Numbered from the stretch's first letter, positions 27,727 to 36,551 are shown. The stretch: 64,000 nucleotides of DNA from Ruania rhizosphaerae (GCF_009805705.1 NZ_VSMB01000002.1:248001-312000), one strand, 5' to 3'. Program-made: numbers and translations. Notes: generated by a model from the sequence alone, not told the origin.

Positions 27727-28364
27727 TGAGAATCTCCTCGGCTGGCGGCATGGTCGTGGCTTGCTGGTGAGCGTCGTTCACGAAGGCGAGCTGCGCCGTC
27801 GTGGGTGTACTCCTCATACTCTGCGCCGGTGCGCGGGCACGTCCAGACGCCCGGAGCGGACTCCATGAGCGGGACCCCGGCGCGGCCGACCCAGCGGATC
27901 CGGCGGGCCGGCACCCCGGCCACGAGGGCGAAGTCGGGGACGTCGGTGGTCACCACGGCACCGGCGGCGACGGTGGCCCAGCGGCCCACGGTGACCGGGG
28001 CGATGCACACGGCGCGAGCGCCGATCGAGCAGCCCTCACGGAGCGTGACGCCCACGGGCTCCCAGTCGGCACCGGACTTGCGGGTGCCGTCGGGGTTGAT
28101 GGCGCGGGGGTATTCGTCGTTGGTGAGCACGGCTGCGGGGCCGATGAAGACGCCGTTCTCCAGGTGCGCTGGTTCGTACACGAGCGCATGGTTCTGCACC
28201 TTGCAGTTCGCGCCGAGGCGCACACCGGTGCCGATGTAGGCGCCGCGGCCGATGATGCAGCCCGGTCCGAGCACCGCGTTCTCGCGCACCTGCGCAAGCT
28301 GCCAGATGCTCGTGCCCTCGCCGACCTCGGCGCTGGGATCCACCTCGGCGGTGTCGACGATCAT
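27723..28364 (-). CDS. Left-handed beta-helix sugar N-acetyltransferase (WbpD/WlbB-like)
   Basis: A 213-residue acetyl-CoA-dependent acyltransferase made of hexapeptide repeats (VLGPGCIIGRGAYIGTGVRL, about residues 30-50). The family loop GVFIGPAAVLTNDEYPRAIN (about 75) includes the TND...PR signature of 3-acetamido-sugar acetyltransferases. VTVGRWATVAAGAVVTTDVP and GVPARRIRWV close the helix, and WTCPRTGAEYE is a C-terminal cap. ATG at 28364 is chosen over the longer frame to 28535 because the family starts at IVDTAEVDPSAEVGEGTSIW. It is the first gene of the operon and supplies the acetylation that completes a 2,3-diacetamido sugar. Confidence 0.9.
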   Translation of the reverse strand: MIVDTAEVDPSAEVGEGTSIWQLAQVRENAVLGPGCIIGRGAYIGTGVRLGANCKVQNHALVYEPAHLENGVFIGPAAVLTNDEYPRAINPDGTRKSGADWEPVGVTLREGCSIGARAVCIAPVTVGRWATVAAGAVVTTDVPDFALVAGVPARRIRWVGRAGVPLMESAPGVWTCPRTGAEYEEYTHDGAARLRERRSPASHDHAASRGDSQ

Positions 28365-28494
28365 GCCTCGCACACTACTTGGTGGAGGGCTCCTCGCCCA
28401 CGACCTGTGCCTTCCAGCCTGAGGGCAGCATGCGCGGGCAACATCACGAGGGCGGGCAGCTTCATCCAGCGCCGGCACCGACGAGGCGGGACGA

Positions 28495-28542
28495 TTGTGG
28501 TGTGGATCCGATGCAAGGGGGCGAACCGGATCCACTCCACAA
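28495..28542 (-). terminator. Hairpin after the toxin-antitoxin operon
   Basis: A 16-bp stem with one mismatch (28495-28510 with 28527-28542, arms TTGTGGTGTGGATCCG and CGGATCCACTCCACAA), 24 bp past the antitoxin stop. Confidence 0.7.
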
Positions 28543-28566
28543 CGGGCGGGCAGGCGTCGCCCCTTG

Positions 28567-28830
28567 TCACAGTGCGTCGATGAGGTCGCGCATCAATTGT
28601 GAGGGAGTGGTGTGCCGCTTCTGTGCTACCTCGTCCAACTTCGCTCGACGAGCGGCATCGAGGCGGAGAGTGAACGGGCGAGCCTGCGCACCCACGCTGA
28701 TGGGCCGTCCAGGCACCGAACGACCCAGATGCTTGCCGGTGTAGCCCTGCTCCGACTCAGCCTCCGCGGCCCACCGCTCGAGGTCCTCATCCGTGAATGG
28801 GACGCCGTTCACATCGGTGTACTTACTCAT
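28567..28830 (-). CDS. Ribbon-helix-helix type antitoxin
   Basis: An 87-residue protein. The C-terminal part RPFTLRLDAARRAKLDEVAQ followed by RHTTPSQLMRDLID (about residues 52-86) has the strand-helix-helix pattern of CopG/Arc-type DNA-binding domains. The N-terminal 45 residues (DEDLERWAAEAESEQGYTG) are acidic and would cover the toxin. It starts 4 bp after the toxin stop, so the order is toxin first, antitoxin second, less common but known for several RHH-linked modules. It presumably represses the operon by binding the palindrome at 29111-29140. Confidence 0.8.
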   Translation of the reverse strand: MSKYTDVNGVPFTDEDLERWAAEAESEQGYTGKHLGRSVPGRPISVGAQARPFTLRLDAARRAKLDEVAQKRHTTPSQLMRDLIDAL

Positions 28831-28834
28831 CGCT

Positions 28835-29104
28835 CTACCTCCTCAATCCGACCTCGATCAGAACCTTCCTGGTCGCGGGCATGGCGTGAAAGACCAGCCA
28901 GCCGTCAGGTTCACGTTCCACTGCGATGTGCTCCAACAGCCGCCCGCTGGGATCAGTCCCCACACCGACCCACTGCACCGGATACGTCTCACGCGCTCGT
29001 GATCGCAGAGTTCCCTCGAACGCCGCGATCACGTCCTTGGTCGTCACCTCGGGATGTCGAGTGGTGACCGTCGGATGCACTCGTACGCGCACCAGCACTC
29101 CCAT
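28835..29104 (-). CDS. Small toxin of a type II toxin-antitoxin pair (BrnT/DUF4258-like fold suspected)
   Basis: An 89-residue basic protein beginning MGVLVRVRVHPTVTTRHPEV. The pattern VTTKDVIAAFEGTLRSR, then WVGVGTDPSGRLLEHIAVE and DGWLVFHAMPATRKVLIEVG resembles small RelE/BrnT-like actinobacterial toxins that carry GxxxSGRLLE and HAMPAR-type motifs and pair with RHH antitoxins. Such toxins are usually mRNA-cleaving, but the activity here is inferred. ATG at 29104 lies 6 nt inside the operator palindrome's edge and has no Shine-Dalgarno. An in-frame GTG within the operator could give a slightly longer product, so translation may be leaderless. Confidence 0.72.
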   Translation of the reverse strand: MGVLVRVRVHPTVTTRHPEVTTKDVIAAFEGTLRSRARETYPVQWVGVGTDPSGRLLEHIAVEREPDGWLVFHAMPATRKVLIEVGLRR

Positions 29105-29110
29105 CGACTT

Positions 29111-29140
29111 GTTTCGTACCACACAAATGTAGTACGAAAC
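29111..29140. promoter_or_regulatory. Palindromic operator of the toxin-antitoxin operon
   Basis: A 30-bp inverted repeat with perfect outer arms GTTTCGTAC/GTACGAAAC; inner ACA/TGT pairs extend it to 13-bp arms with one mismatch around a 4-nt centre. It lies immediately upstream of the toxin start, as expected for autoregulation by an RHH antitoxin. Confidence 0.75.
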
Positions 29141-29213
29141 GTGCCTCAGATCCAGGTGGCGGCTGCGAACACGGGTGCACGATGCCGATGGCGGCACCTG
29201 CCAGAATGTCGCC

Positions 29214-29888
29214 ATGCCCACCCACGACGACACCTGGCTCGTGGTGCCGCTGTACAACGAGGCCCGCGTGGTGGGTGAGGTGATCGCCGGGGCACTGCCC
29301 ACGTTCGGTCACATCGTCTGCGTCGACGACGGCTCGACCGATTCCTCCGCCGCGGTGGCCGAGGCCGCCGGTGCCACCGTGATCCGGCACGCCACGAACC
29401 TGGGGCAGGGTGCGGCGCTGCAGACGGGGATCGACTTCGTCCTCACCCAGACAGGCGCGCGGTACCTGGTGACCTTCGACGCGGACGGGCAGCATCAGGT
29501 CAGCGACGCCGCCGACATGGTGCGCCGTGCCCGCGAGGAGGACCTCGCAGTGGTGTTCGGCTCCCGGTTCCTCGACAACCGGACCAAGGCCGGGCTGCTG
29601 AAGCGGATCGTGCTCAAGACGGCCGTGTGGGTGACCAATCAGTCGACCGGGCTGCGGCTGACCGATGCGCACAACGGCCTGCGGGTGATCCGCCGGGACG
29701 CCGCCGAGGGCGTGCAGCTGCGCCAGGATCGGATGGCACACGCCTCCGAGATCGTGCTGCAGCTGGGCCGCACCCGGCTACCGTGGGCCGAGCACCCGGT
29801 GCACGTGCTCTACACCGACTACTCCAAGGGCAAAGGCCAGTCCTTGTGGAACTCGGTGAACATCCTGGTGGAGCTGATGTTCAAGTGA
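29214..29888 (+). CDS. Family 2 glycosyltransferase (dolichyl/polyprenyl-phosphate sugar synthase type)
   Basis: A 224-residue GT-A enzyme. TWLVVPLYNEARVVGEVIAG is the N-terminal nucleotide site, VDDGSTDSS (about residue 37) the first Asp cluster and VTFDADGQHQVSDAADMV (about 84) the DxD metal site. LTDAHNGLRVIRRDA (about 155) matches the acceptor region of DPM/DPG synthases. There are no clear membrane helices. ATG at 29214 is preferred over the longer frame. It overlaps the DUF2304 gene by 4 bp (GTGA), a pairing typical of operons that make polyprenyl-phosphate-linked sugars for wall polymers. Confidence 0.9.
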   Translation: MPTHDDTWLVVPLYNEARVVGEVIAGALPTFGHIVCVDDGSTDSSAAVAEAAGATVIRHATNLGQGAALQTGIDFVLTQTGARYLVTFDADGQHQVSDAADMVRRAREEDLAVVFGSRFLDNRTKAGLLKRIVLKTAVWVTNQSTGLRLTDAHNGLRVIRRDAAEGVQLRQDRMAHASEIVLQLGRTRLPWAEHPVHVLYTDYSKGKGQSLWNSVNILVELMFK

Positions 29889-30418
29889 CGGACCAGATCT
29901 GGATCCAGCTGCTGCTGCTGATCGGCGTGGCAGTGGTGACGGTGCTGCTCACGCGCTCCACCGCCGACGCCCGGCACCAGGCGATCCGCCGAGTGCTGCT
30001 CGCGGCATTCGTGGTGGTCACCGCGAGCGCGATCCTGTACCCGACGTGGTTGTCGCAGCTGGCGGCGCTCGTCGGAGTCGGCCGTGGCACAGACCTGCTG
30101 CTGTACGGCCTGGTGATCGCGTTCCTCTCCTTCATCGCCACCAGCTATCGGCGGATGAAGCAGCAGGACCGGCGCATCACTGAGCTCACCCGCACCATCG
30201 CGCTGACGCAGGTGCGTCAGGAGCAGGCTGGGCTGCCGACGTCGGCCTCCCAAGGAGGGCATTCCACCGGCACCGACGACGCCGGTGCGGCTGACGATGC
30301 CACGACGGGCGGCCGCCAGACCAGGGGCGCGGCTGACCACGGCGAAGTAGGCGGCGGGATCGAGCGTCCCGACCCGGCGCAGCCCCCAGGCCCCGATCAG
30401 GAACCTGACCGCCCGTGA
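29885..30418 (+). CDS. DUF2304 membrane protein
   Basis: A 177-residue protein. Three predicted helices (about 7-22, 37-55, 70-88: ILYPTWLSQLAALVGVGRGT, LLLYGLVIAFLSFIA) are followed by RRMKQQDRRITELTRTIALT and a disordered Gly/Asp-rich tail. This is the DUF2304 pattern, a small membrane partner usually found beside polyprenyl-phosphate glycosyltransferases. Start GTG at 29885 and the next gene's GTG at 30415 both overlap by 4 bp, so the three genes are translated as one operon. Confidence 0.88.
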   Translation: MTDQIWIQLLLLIGVAVVTVLLTRSTADARHQAIRRVLLAAFVVVTASAILYPTWLSQLAALVGVGRGTDLLLYGLVIAFLSFIATSYRRMKQQDRRITELTRTIALTQVRQEQAGLPTSASQGGHSTGTDDAGAADDATTGGRQTRGAADHGEVGGGIERPDPAQPPGPDQEPDRP

Positions 30419-32358
30419 TCACCGTGCTGACCGTGCTGTGGTCACTGGCAGCATTCACCTTCGGCGCGCTGCTGCTGTACGTGCCCGGAACGCTGACGCT
30501 GCGGCTGGTGGGGGTACGAGGACTGTCACTGTTCGCAGCCGCACCCGCCGTGACATTCGCGATCTACGGGGTCGCGGCGATCGCGGCCAGCGCTCTCGGG
30601 CTGCGGTGGGGGTTACTCGCCGCCGCCGGAGGCACGATCGCCGCGATCGGGGCCGCGCTCGGCATGCGAGCGCTGAACGCGATTCAACCCCGCACCGATA
30701 CGCCACAACCCGGCGGGATCGGGGTGAAGGTGTGGGCGGCGATGCTGGCCGGGGTGCTGCTCACGCTGATCCCCGTGTGGGTAGGCGCCGGGGCGCCGCA
30801 GCACGTGCTGCAACGTTGGGACGCGGTCTTTCACCTGGGGGCACTGCGCCTGATCGAGGAATCCGGGTCTGCCTCCTCCCTGACCCTCGGCGCCCTCTCC
30901 TACGGGTCCGGCGAGGCCGCCGTCTACCCGGCCGCCTGGCACGCCTTCGCCGCGCTCATCCCCGCATCCGCCCCGACGGCGGTACTCACCCTCTGCGCCT
31001 CCCTCACCTCCGCCCTGCCGTGGGTGGTCGGCGTGGTCGCCCTGGTGCGCGAACTCGCCCCGGGGAGCCGGCCAGCGATGGCGGGGGTCGCCGTCGCCGC
31101 CGGGCTGGTGACGGCCTCCCCCACGACACTCTGGGTGGGGTGGGGGCATGTGCCGAACGCAGCCGCCCTCGCGATGGTGCCCGGCGTACTGGCTCTAGCG
31201 CTGCGCTGGCTGGTGCGGGACCGTCCGCGCTCCACGAACGCGATCGCGGGCGCCGTGGTGGTGCTGCTCATCGCGGCCGCCGGACTGGGCCTGACCCATC
31301 CGAACGCGACGCTCGCGCTGGCGGCGCTGCTGCTGCCCGCCGGGGTGTGGGTGCTCGGGCGAGGCGTACGGCACTGGTGGGGTCAGGGACGGCGAGGGGT
31401 CGCCGTCGGGGTTCCTGCGGGTGTCGCCGTGGTGACCACCGGGCTGGTGGCGGGGCTGCGTCACTCCCCGCTGGCGGCGATGGTGACCGGCTATGAGGGG
31501 CTCGGGGCGGATCCGGCGGGTGTGGCGCTGGCCGAGGTGGTCACGGGGTGGTACGACCTGTGGGCGCACCCGGTCACGGCGGCGTTGATGATCGGGGCGC
31601 CCGTGGGTGCGTGGCTGCTACGGCGGCGGCCGTGGGTGGCCGGGATGCTGCTGGTGGTGTGGGCGCTGTACCTGGACGCGGCGCTCGGCGGGCCGGTGGG
31701 GATCTCCGGGCTCTGGTACACGAGCACGGCGCGGCTGAGCGTGGTGGCGGCGATGGTGACCGTGCCGCTCGGGGTGGTGGCGCTGCTCGCCGGGGCGGGG
31801 TTGGTGCGGCGGCTGGTGGACCGGCCCGGGCACCTTGCGTTGCGGCTCGCGGCTGCGACGGTAGCGGTCGGGTTGGTGGGAACGATGGTGGTGACCTCCT
31901 CGGTGCACACGGCCGGGCGCACCGCCGATGTGTATGGCCTCACGCCGGGTGACCATCCGCGGTTCGTGACCGCCGAGGAACTCACGATGCAGGAGGAGGC
32001 AGGAGCCCGGCTCGGGGGCGGCGCGGTGCTGGGGAACCCATTCTCGGGGGCGCCGCTGCTGTACTCGATGTACGGGGTGGAGGTGGTGTTCCCGGTGGCA
32101 GGGCAAGTACTGACCGACGAGCAGGAGGCCGTGCTGGCCGGGTTCGCCGAGATCGCCGAGGGCGGGGCGTGGGGCGACGCCGCGGACTCAGGCCTGTGCG
32201 ACGCGCTGGACGGGCTCGGGGTGGAGTACCTGTACCAAGACAGCGAGCCGTACCAGGTCGCTCACCGCTACGAGGTGCTCGACGAGGTGGAGGTGCCTGG
32301 TTCGCAGGTGATCGCCGAGGGCGGGACGGCGCGGATCGTGGAGTTGCCGGGGTGCTGA
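30415..32358 (+). CDS. DUF6541-type polytopic membrane protein, probable glycosyltransferase-C or polymer-assembly factor
   Basis: A 647-residue membrane protein with about 12-14 hydrophobic helices (residues 1-500), starting MITVLTVLWSLAAFTFGALL. The extracytoplasmic loop HVLQRWDAVFHLGALRLIEE carries WDAVFH near residue 140, the acidic first-loop position used by GT-C enzymes. A soluble C-terminal domain of about 130 residues follows. It resembles the actinobacterial DUF6541 family. The GTG start at 30415 overlaps the DUF2304 stop. The operon context suggests it uses the lipid-linked sugar made by the GT2 outside the membrane; this is inference. Confidence 0.78.
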   Translation: MITVLTVLWSLAAFTFGALLLYVPGTLTLRLVGVRGLSLFAAAPAVTFAIYGVAAIAASALGLRWGLLAAAGGTIAAIGAALGMRALNAIQPRTDTPQPGGIGVKVWAAMLAGVLLTLIPVWVGAGAPQHVLQRWDAVFHLGALRLIEESGSASSLTLGALSYGSGEAAVYPAAWHAFAALIPASAPTAVLTLCASLTSALPWVVGVVALVRELAPGSRPAMAGVAVAAGLVTASPTTLWVGWGHVPNAAALAMVPGVLALALRWLVRDRPRSTNAIAGAVVVLLIAAAGLGLTHPNATLALAALLLPAGVWVLGRGVRHWWGQGRRGVAVGVPAGVAVVTTGLVAGLRHSPLAAMVTGYEGLGADPAGVALAEVVTGWYDLWAHPVTAALMIGAPVGAWLLRRRPWVAGMLLVVWALYLDAALGGPVGISGLWYTSTARLSVVAAMVTVPLGVVALLAGAGLVRRLVDRPGHLALRLAAATVAVGLVGTMVVTSSVHTAGRTADVYGLTPGDHPRFVTAEELTMQEEAGARLGGGAVLGNPFSGAPLLYSMYGVEVVFPVAGQVLTDEQEAVLAGFAEIAEGGAWGDAADSGLCDALDGLGVEYLYQDSEPYQVAHRYEVLDEVEVPGSQVIAEGGTARIVELPGC

Positions 32359-32442
32359 GCCTCTCCAGGGGACGAGTCGCCGACCCTTGATTGGGTTCAT
32401 AGGTCGAAAAGTCGGGCCCGTGGAGAGGTATCGCGGGCGGGC

Positions 32443-32508
32443 CGATCGCAGACTTCTCATTCGAGCGATCGCAAAGTTGTCAATGGGTCAATCGCAAAGT
32501 TGTCATCG
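32443..32508. repeat. Three ~20-bp direct repeats at the broken end of an ATPase gene
   Basis: Copies at about 32443, 32467 and 32490 share [AG]ATCGCAAAGTTGTCA (the first is diverged: GATCGCAGACTTCTCA), spaced about 23-24 bp. The ATPase fragment starts directly after the third copy, so this may be a former mobile-element end. Confidence 0.65.
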
Positions 32509-32510
32509 AG

Positions 32511-33490
32511 TTGTTGTTTGCAGGGCAGTTCATCCTCACCGGCTCGGCTGTGCCGCCAGACGACGTCACGCGCCATAGCGGAGCGGGACGCTTTCGCCGG
32601 GTCACCATGCGACCGATGACGCTCAGCGAGTCAGGTGAGAGCACCAAGTCGGCCTCGCTGGCGGCACTCCTGGAGGGTGAGGCACCGACAGGGATCAACG
32701 GACCAAGCGTGCCCGAGTACGCCGAACTCATTGTCCGTGGCGGATGGCCCGCGTTGTGCGGCCACCCGCTACCGATGCGAACGACTACCTCACGTCCTAC
32801 CTGGAGGACATCGCGCTTGTCGATCTTCCACAGATGGACGTTCGCGCCGATCCCGTACGGATGAGCGCACTGATCCGGTCCATCGCACGCAATGTTGCCA
32901 CCGAGACCAGCGTCGCCAAACTCGCTCGGGAGGCCGGGATCGGTGAGGAGACCGCTGGACTGTCCCATGCGACGGCGCGCCGATACCTGGATGCCCTTGC
33001 GCGTGTGTTCGTTCTCGAGGAACAGCGCGCGTGGGCCACGCATCTACGATCCAAAGTCCGGCTCCGCACCCACCCGAAGTGGCATTTCGTCGACCCTTCC
33101 CTGGCAGCGACGGCGCTCAATGCGAGTCCGGCCCGGCTCTTGAACGATCCGAACACACTGGGACTGTTGTTCGAGTCGATGGCTATCCGGGATCTGCGCG
33201 TCTACGCCGATCAGATCCGGGCTTCCGTCTACCACTATCGAGACGAGACGGGGCTTGAGGTCGACGCGATTGCCGAGCGGCAGGACGGCACCTGGGCAGC
33301 GTTCGAGGTCAAGCTCGGAGGTAGCCGGCACATCGACGCCGCAGCGAAGAACCTCCTCCAGCTCGCCGCGAAGGTCTCCGACCAGCGGCGCCACGAACTC
33401 ACCTCGCTCAACGTGGTCACCGCGGGCCAGATCAGCCATAGACGCGACGACGGCGTCAATGTGGTCGCGCTAGGTCACCTGACGTCGTGA
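32511..33490 (+). pseudogene. AAA ATPase with DUF4143 domain, 5'-truncated and frameshifted
   Basis: The frame from 32511 encodes FAGQFILTGSAVPPDDVTRH, GAGRFRRVTMRPMTLSESG and ELIVRGGWPAL, the middle of the ATPase domain. After about 32755 the homology moves to another frame, which continues RPPATDANDYLTSYLEDIAL, ATARRYLDALARVFVLEEQ, GLLFESMAIRDLRVYADQI, GLEVDAIAERQDGTWAAFEV to the stop at 33490. The Walker A region is missing. Intact members have about 400-450 residues and a PD-(D/E)XK-like DUF4143 end. With both a missing 5' end and an indel at about 32750-32760, it is a pseudogene. Confidence 0.85.
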
Positions 33491-33624
33491 GTTCGCCAGT
33501 GATCGCGCGCCGCTCAGACCCGATGCACCACCCGCCGGATTCGGCCTGGAGCCGCTGACGTTCACACGTCTGCACACAATCTCCCCAGTTCGCTCGCTCC
33601 ACGTTCGCCCTTCTGGAGCCGGGA

Positions 33625-34824
33625 GTGCTTACGATCGAGGGGATGTCGACTACTGAGACCCGAGCCGCCCGGGGGCCGCGGCACAGCAGACGGGCGCCCG
33701 GCACGCACCGGGCGCTGCGCGTCGTGCTGGTGGCGGCTCTATTCATGGTGACGTTCACCGGCACCGGTGCCGCACTCGCCTACCAGTCGCTGCAGGGAGG
33801 GGTCGAGCGGCACGACATCGACGACATCCTGGGCACCGACCGGCCCTCGACCGATTCCGGCGACGGCGACTCCGAGACGCAGAACCCCGACGACGCGCTC
33901 GACGGACAGGCCATCAACATCTTGGTGATGGGGACCGACTCGCGAGAAGGCGAGGACAATCAAGCCGTCGGCGGCGGGAACGTTCAAGGGATGCGCTCGG
34001 ACACAACGCTTCTGATTCACGTGTCAGCGGACCGTTCCCGCGTGGATGTTGTCTCCATCCCCCGCGATCTACTAGTGACAATTCCGAGTTGCCCCCTTCC
34101 GGACGGCGGCTCCACCTACGAGCAGTACGACGCGATGTTTAACGCTGCTTTCGCCATGGGCGGGAGGACTGTCGGCGTGGAGTACCGAGCCGCCTGCACT
34201 TGGCGCACGGTCGAGGCGATGTCGGATATTGCAATCGACGACTTCGTGGTGGTGGACATGGCAGGATTCAGGGACATGGTCGACGCAATCGGCGGGGTAG
34301 ACATGTGCTTCGAGCAGGACATGTACTCCGAGCAGGCCAACCTCGACATCACCGCCGGCTGCCATACCCTCGACGGCGAAACGGCCCTGGCCGTGGCCCG
34401 GGCGCGCAAAGGCGTCGGCCTCGGGGACGGCTCCGACATCGGCCGCATCGACCGCCAGCAAGAACTGCTCACCAACATGGTCGAGCAGGTCCTCGATCGC
34501 AACATGATGACAGACGCCGGGGAACTGTTCCAGTTCCTCCGGGCAGCCACCTCCTCACTGACCACGAGCGATCAGATTGGCGACCTCACCACCATGGCAG
34601 GACTGGCGTACTCATTGCGCGGGATCCAGCGCGACGAGGTCAATTTCGCCACCATGCCCTTCGACTGGGCTGGCGACCGCGTGCGCCCCAACTACCTCTC
34701 CGAGGAGCTGTGGGCCTCTATCCGGGCCGATGAGCCCATGGCGCTGCCGCCCGACCCTGACGCCACCGACGAGGCGACTGGTGCATCTACTGAGGTTGCT
34801 GAAGGCAGCGAGGACGTAGGATGA
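33625..34824 (+). CDS. LytR-CpsA-Psr (LCP) family glycopolymer ligase
   Basis: A 399-residue membrane-anchored protein. A signal-anchor helix (about residues 30-55: LRVVLVAALFMVTFTGTGAA) precedes the LCP domain: INILVMGTDSREGE (about 98), MRSDTTLLIHVSADRS (about 120), DVVSIPRDLLV (about 143), DFVVVDMAGFRDMVDAIGGV (about 205) and GETALAVARARKG ... DIGRIDRQQ (about 252), with the catalytic-site Arg and Asp residues. LCP enzymes move lipid-linked glycopolymers onto peptidoglycan. GTG at 33625 has GGAG 6 nt upstream; an ATG six codons later is the alternative. Its C-terminal half is duplicated at 37174-37745. Confidence 0.88.
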   Translation: MLTIEGMSTTETRAARGPRHSRRAPGTHRALRVVLVAALFMVTFTGTGAALAYQSLQGGVERHDIDDILGTDRPSTDSGDGDSETQNPDDALDGQAINILVMGTDSREGEDNQAVGGGNVQGMRSDTTLLIHVSADRSRVDVVSIPRDLLVTIPSCPLPDGGSTYEQYDAMFNAAFAMGGRTVGVEYRAACTWRTVEAMSDIAIDDFVVVDMAGFRDMVDAIGGVDMCFEQDMYSEQANLDITAGCHTLDGETALAVARARKGVGLGDGSDIGRIDRQQELLTNMVEQVLDRNMMTDAGELFQFLRAATSSLTTSDQIGDLTTMAGLAYSLRGIQRDEVNFATMPFDWAGDRVRPNYLSEELWASIRADEPMALPPDPDATDEATGASTEVAEGSEDVG

Positions 34825-34951
34825 CCATCGGCCCCTGATTCGGCCAACGAGCCAGCACGTGCGAAAGCACCGGTACGTCACCGACGTGTATGGCTGGGGG
34901 TCGCGGGCGCCTGTACCTTGCGGCGCACCTCCCCATGTCGACGAAGACTAT

Positions 34952-35863
34952 CTGGTGACTCATGTCAAGATGCGCGCATAGTTGGGGGCGTTGACTCATC
35001 AGCGGATGCGCGCGTGGGACAGGCTTGATGACGGCACCGGCATTGCTGGTGGTCCGGGCCAGCAGTTGGGTGGTGAGGGCCCGACTCCCGAGTTGCCGGG
35101 CCGGGACCGGGTCAAGATGATCTCGCGTCGCTGGCACCAGTCGAGCAGGTGGTGGTTGATGAACTCGCTGCCGTTGTCGCTGTCGATCCCGAGGACCGGG
35201 AAGGGCATGACGAGCGTGATCTCCTCCAGTGCAGTGATGACCCATTTGCGGGCCTTGTTGCGCACTGATCGGTTCTGGCGTCCACCCGCTGGCGATGTCG
35301 GTGACGGTGACGGTGTAGGCGTGCTCCCCGACCACGTTGCCGCCCTCGTGGCCGACCAGGTCGGTCTCGACGAATCCCGGCACGGCGTCGTCCCACTGCG
35401 CCCAGGTACGGTTCGCCGATCTGGTCCTTGAGCAGCGACCGGGCTTGGAGTGCGAACGGCCCCGCAGCGTCAGTTTCGCGCGGTCGGCGGCCAGGCGGCG
35501 GTCCATCGTCGCCGGTGACATTGCGACCAGCGCGGTGATCGTCGCATCGTCATACGCGGTGCCCGCGGCGCGCGCGCACGCACCACCCGCGGCCGCAACG
35601 CACCCATGAGCGCCTTACGGGCGTGGCTACGGTGCCAGCCCTTGACCAGGCACAATTCATCCAGCATCACGCCCTTACCCGATCGAGTCGCCCGCGCATA
35701 CCGCGTCACGATCGTCTTCGCCCGCAGCCTGCCGCTGGCCCATCGTCAGTCCCATCCTCAGGGCCTACCGGTAACCGAAGTGCCGGCCCGGCAGGCGGGC
35801 TCTACGCGCACTCCCAGATGAGTCAACGAGCCCCTCTACGCGCGCACTTTAGATGAGTCAACT
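34952..35863. mobile_element. Degraded insertion sequence with doubled inverted ends
   Basis: Each end carries two tandem copies of a motif TGACTCAT(C)-N6/7-TGCGCGC. The left copies start at 34956 and 34992. The right copies, in inverse orientation, are at 35801-35826 and 35834-35861 (TCTACGCGC ... GATGAGTCAA). Inside is a fragmentary minus-strand transposase. At about 0.9 kb it is shorter than an intact element of this DDE type, with internal deletion and frameshifts. Confidence 0.75.
35090..35709 (-). pseudogene. DDE integrase-type transposase remnant
   Basis: Pieces in three frames assemble into one protein: MTRYARATRSGKGVMLDELC and GWHRSHARKAL (N-terminus, about 35709-35560); AMSPATMDRRLAADRA (about 35525); TWAQWDDAVPGFVETDLVGH (first catalytic Asp, about 35390); and, after a +1 shift near 35280, FPVLGIDSDNGSEFINHHLL with the second Asp (about 35190). 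Similarity stops after TRSRPGNS, before the expected catalytic Glu. There are at least three frame changes, an internal deletion and a lost C-terminus, so it is inactive. Confidence 0.85.
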
Positions 35864-36029
35864 CAGACTGTGGTGTTATCGCCACCCACCGTGCTAACGT
35901 CGTCATCGTAGCCAATTGCTGGGGTGGGGGTGAGGAATCGAACCTAGTTACACTAGATTTGGTGCGCACTTTTGTCATGAACGACGACTATTCTGCATGA
36001 GATGCGATGCGACGAATTGAGGTTCTCCA

Positions 36030-36551
36030 ATGACCAGCAGCAAGACAAATTCACGAGCTATTCTTGCCCGAGCGATGGGGGCATTCTTCCTGGGCGTTTT
36101 GATGGTTGGCATTAGCTCCACGGGAGCAATGGCCGGCTCTGCAACCAGTGATGCGGAAGAGCAGGCGGCGACTACTGCCGCGTTGCCCGGGTGTGACACA
36201 GTGGTCGGCTTACCCTTGCTATCCAACAGTTCAATCAAAGGATACTTCGGCTGGGAGACTGCCGTGTTCGCTGACGACGAGACGTGGCAATGTTACAACT
36301 ACTATGGTCAGCCCTACGTTCCGTACGCCAGCGCAATAATGAACATTCAACGAACACTCAACCAGTGCTACGGCGAGAACCTCGTGGTTGACGGCGATTT
36401 CGGGTCGCTCACTCGGGCAGCCGTTATTCGGATGCAGCAGACTGAGGGATTGATCGCAGACGGATACTATGGCCCACAAAGTCAGCAGTGGTCGAAACAC
36501 CGCGCAACCAACGGTAGTTGCTACTATGGGACCGCCTTCGATCTCAGCTGA
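36030..36551 (+). CDS. Secreted peptidoglycan-binding (PG_binding_1) protein
   Basis: A 173-residue exported protein. The signal peptide is residues 1-35 (MGAFFLGVLMVGISSTGAMA, cleavage after AMA). The C-terminal half has one PG_binding_1 domain: IMNIQRTLNQCYGENLVVDG, DFGSLTRAAVIRMQQTEGLI and DGYYGPQSQQW. Four Cys in the mature part may form disulfides. There is no catalytic domain. GAGG lies 7 nt before the ATG. Codon use is less GC-rich than the neighbours, and the gene lies between an IS remnant and a broken LCP copy, suggesting acquisition. It probably docks on the wall near the LCP-attached polymer. Confidence 0.85.
   Translation: MTSSKTNSRAILARAMGAFFLGVLMVGISSTGAMAGSATSDAEEQAATTAALPGCDTVVGLPLLSNSSIKGYFGWETAVFADDETWQCYNYYGQPYVPYASAIMNIQRTLNQCYGENLVVDGDFGSLTRAAVIRMQQTEGLIADGYYGPQSQQWSKHRATNGSCYYGTAFDLS

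Noticed and set aside
32740-32770. Programmed frameshift in the DUF4143 gene
   Set aside because: No slippery sequence or stimulatory structure, and the 5' end is missing anyway.
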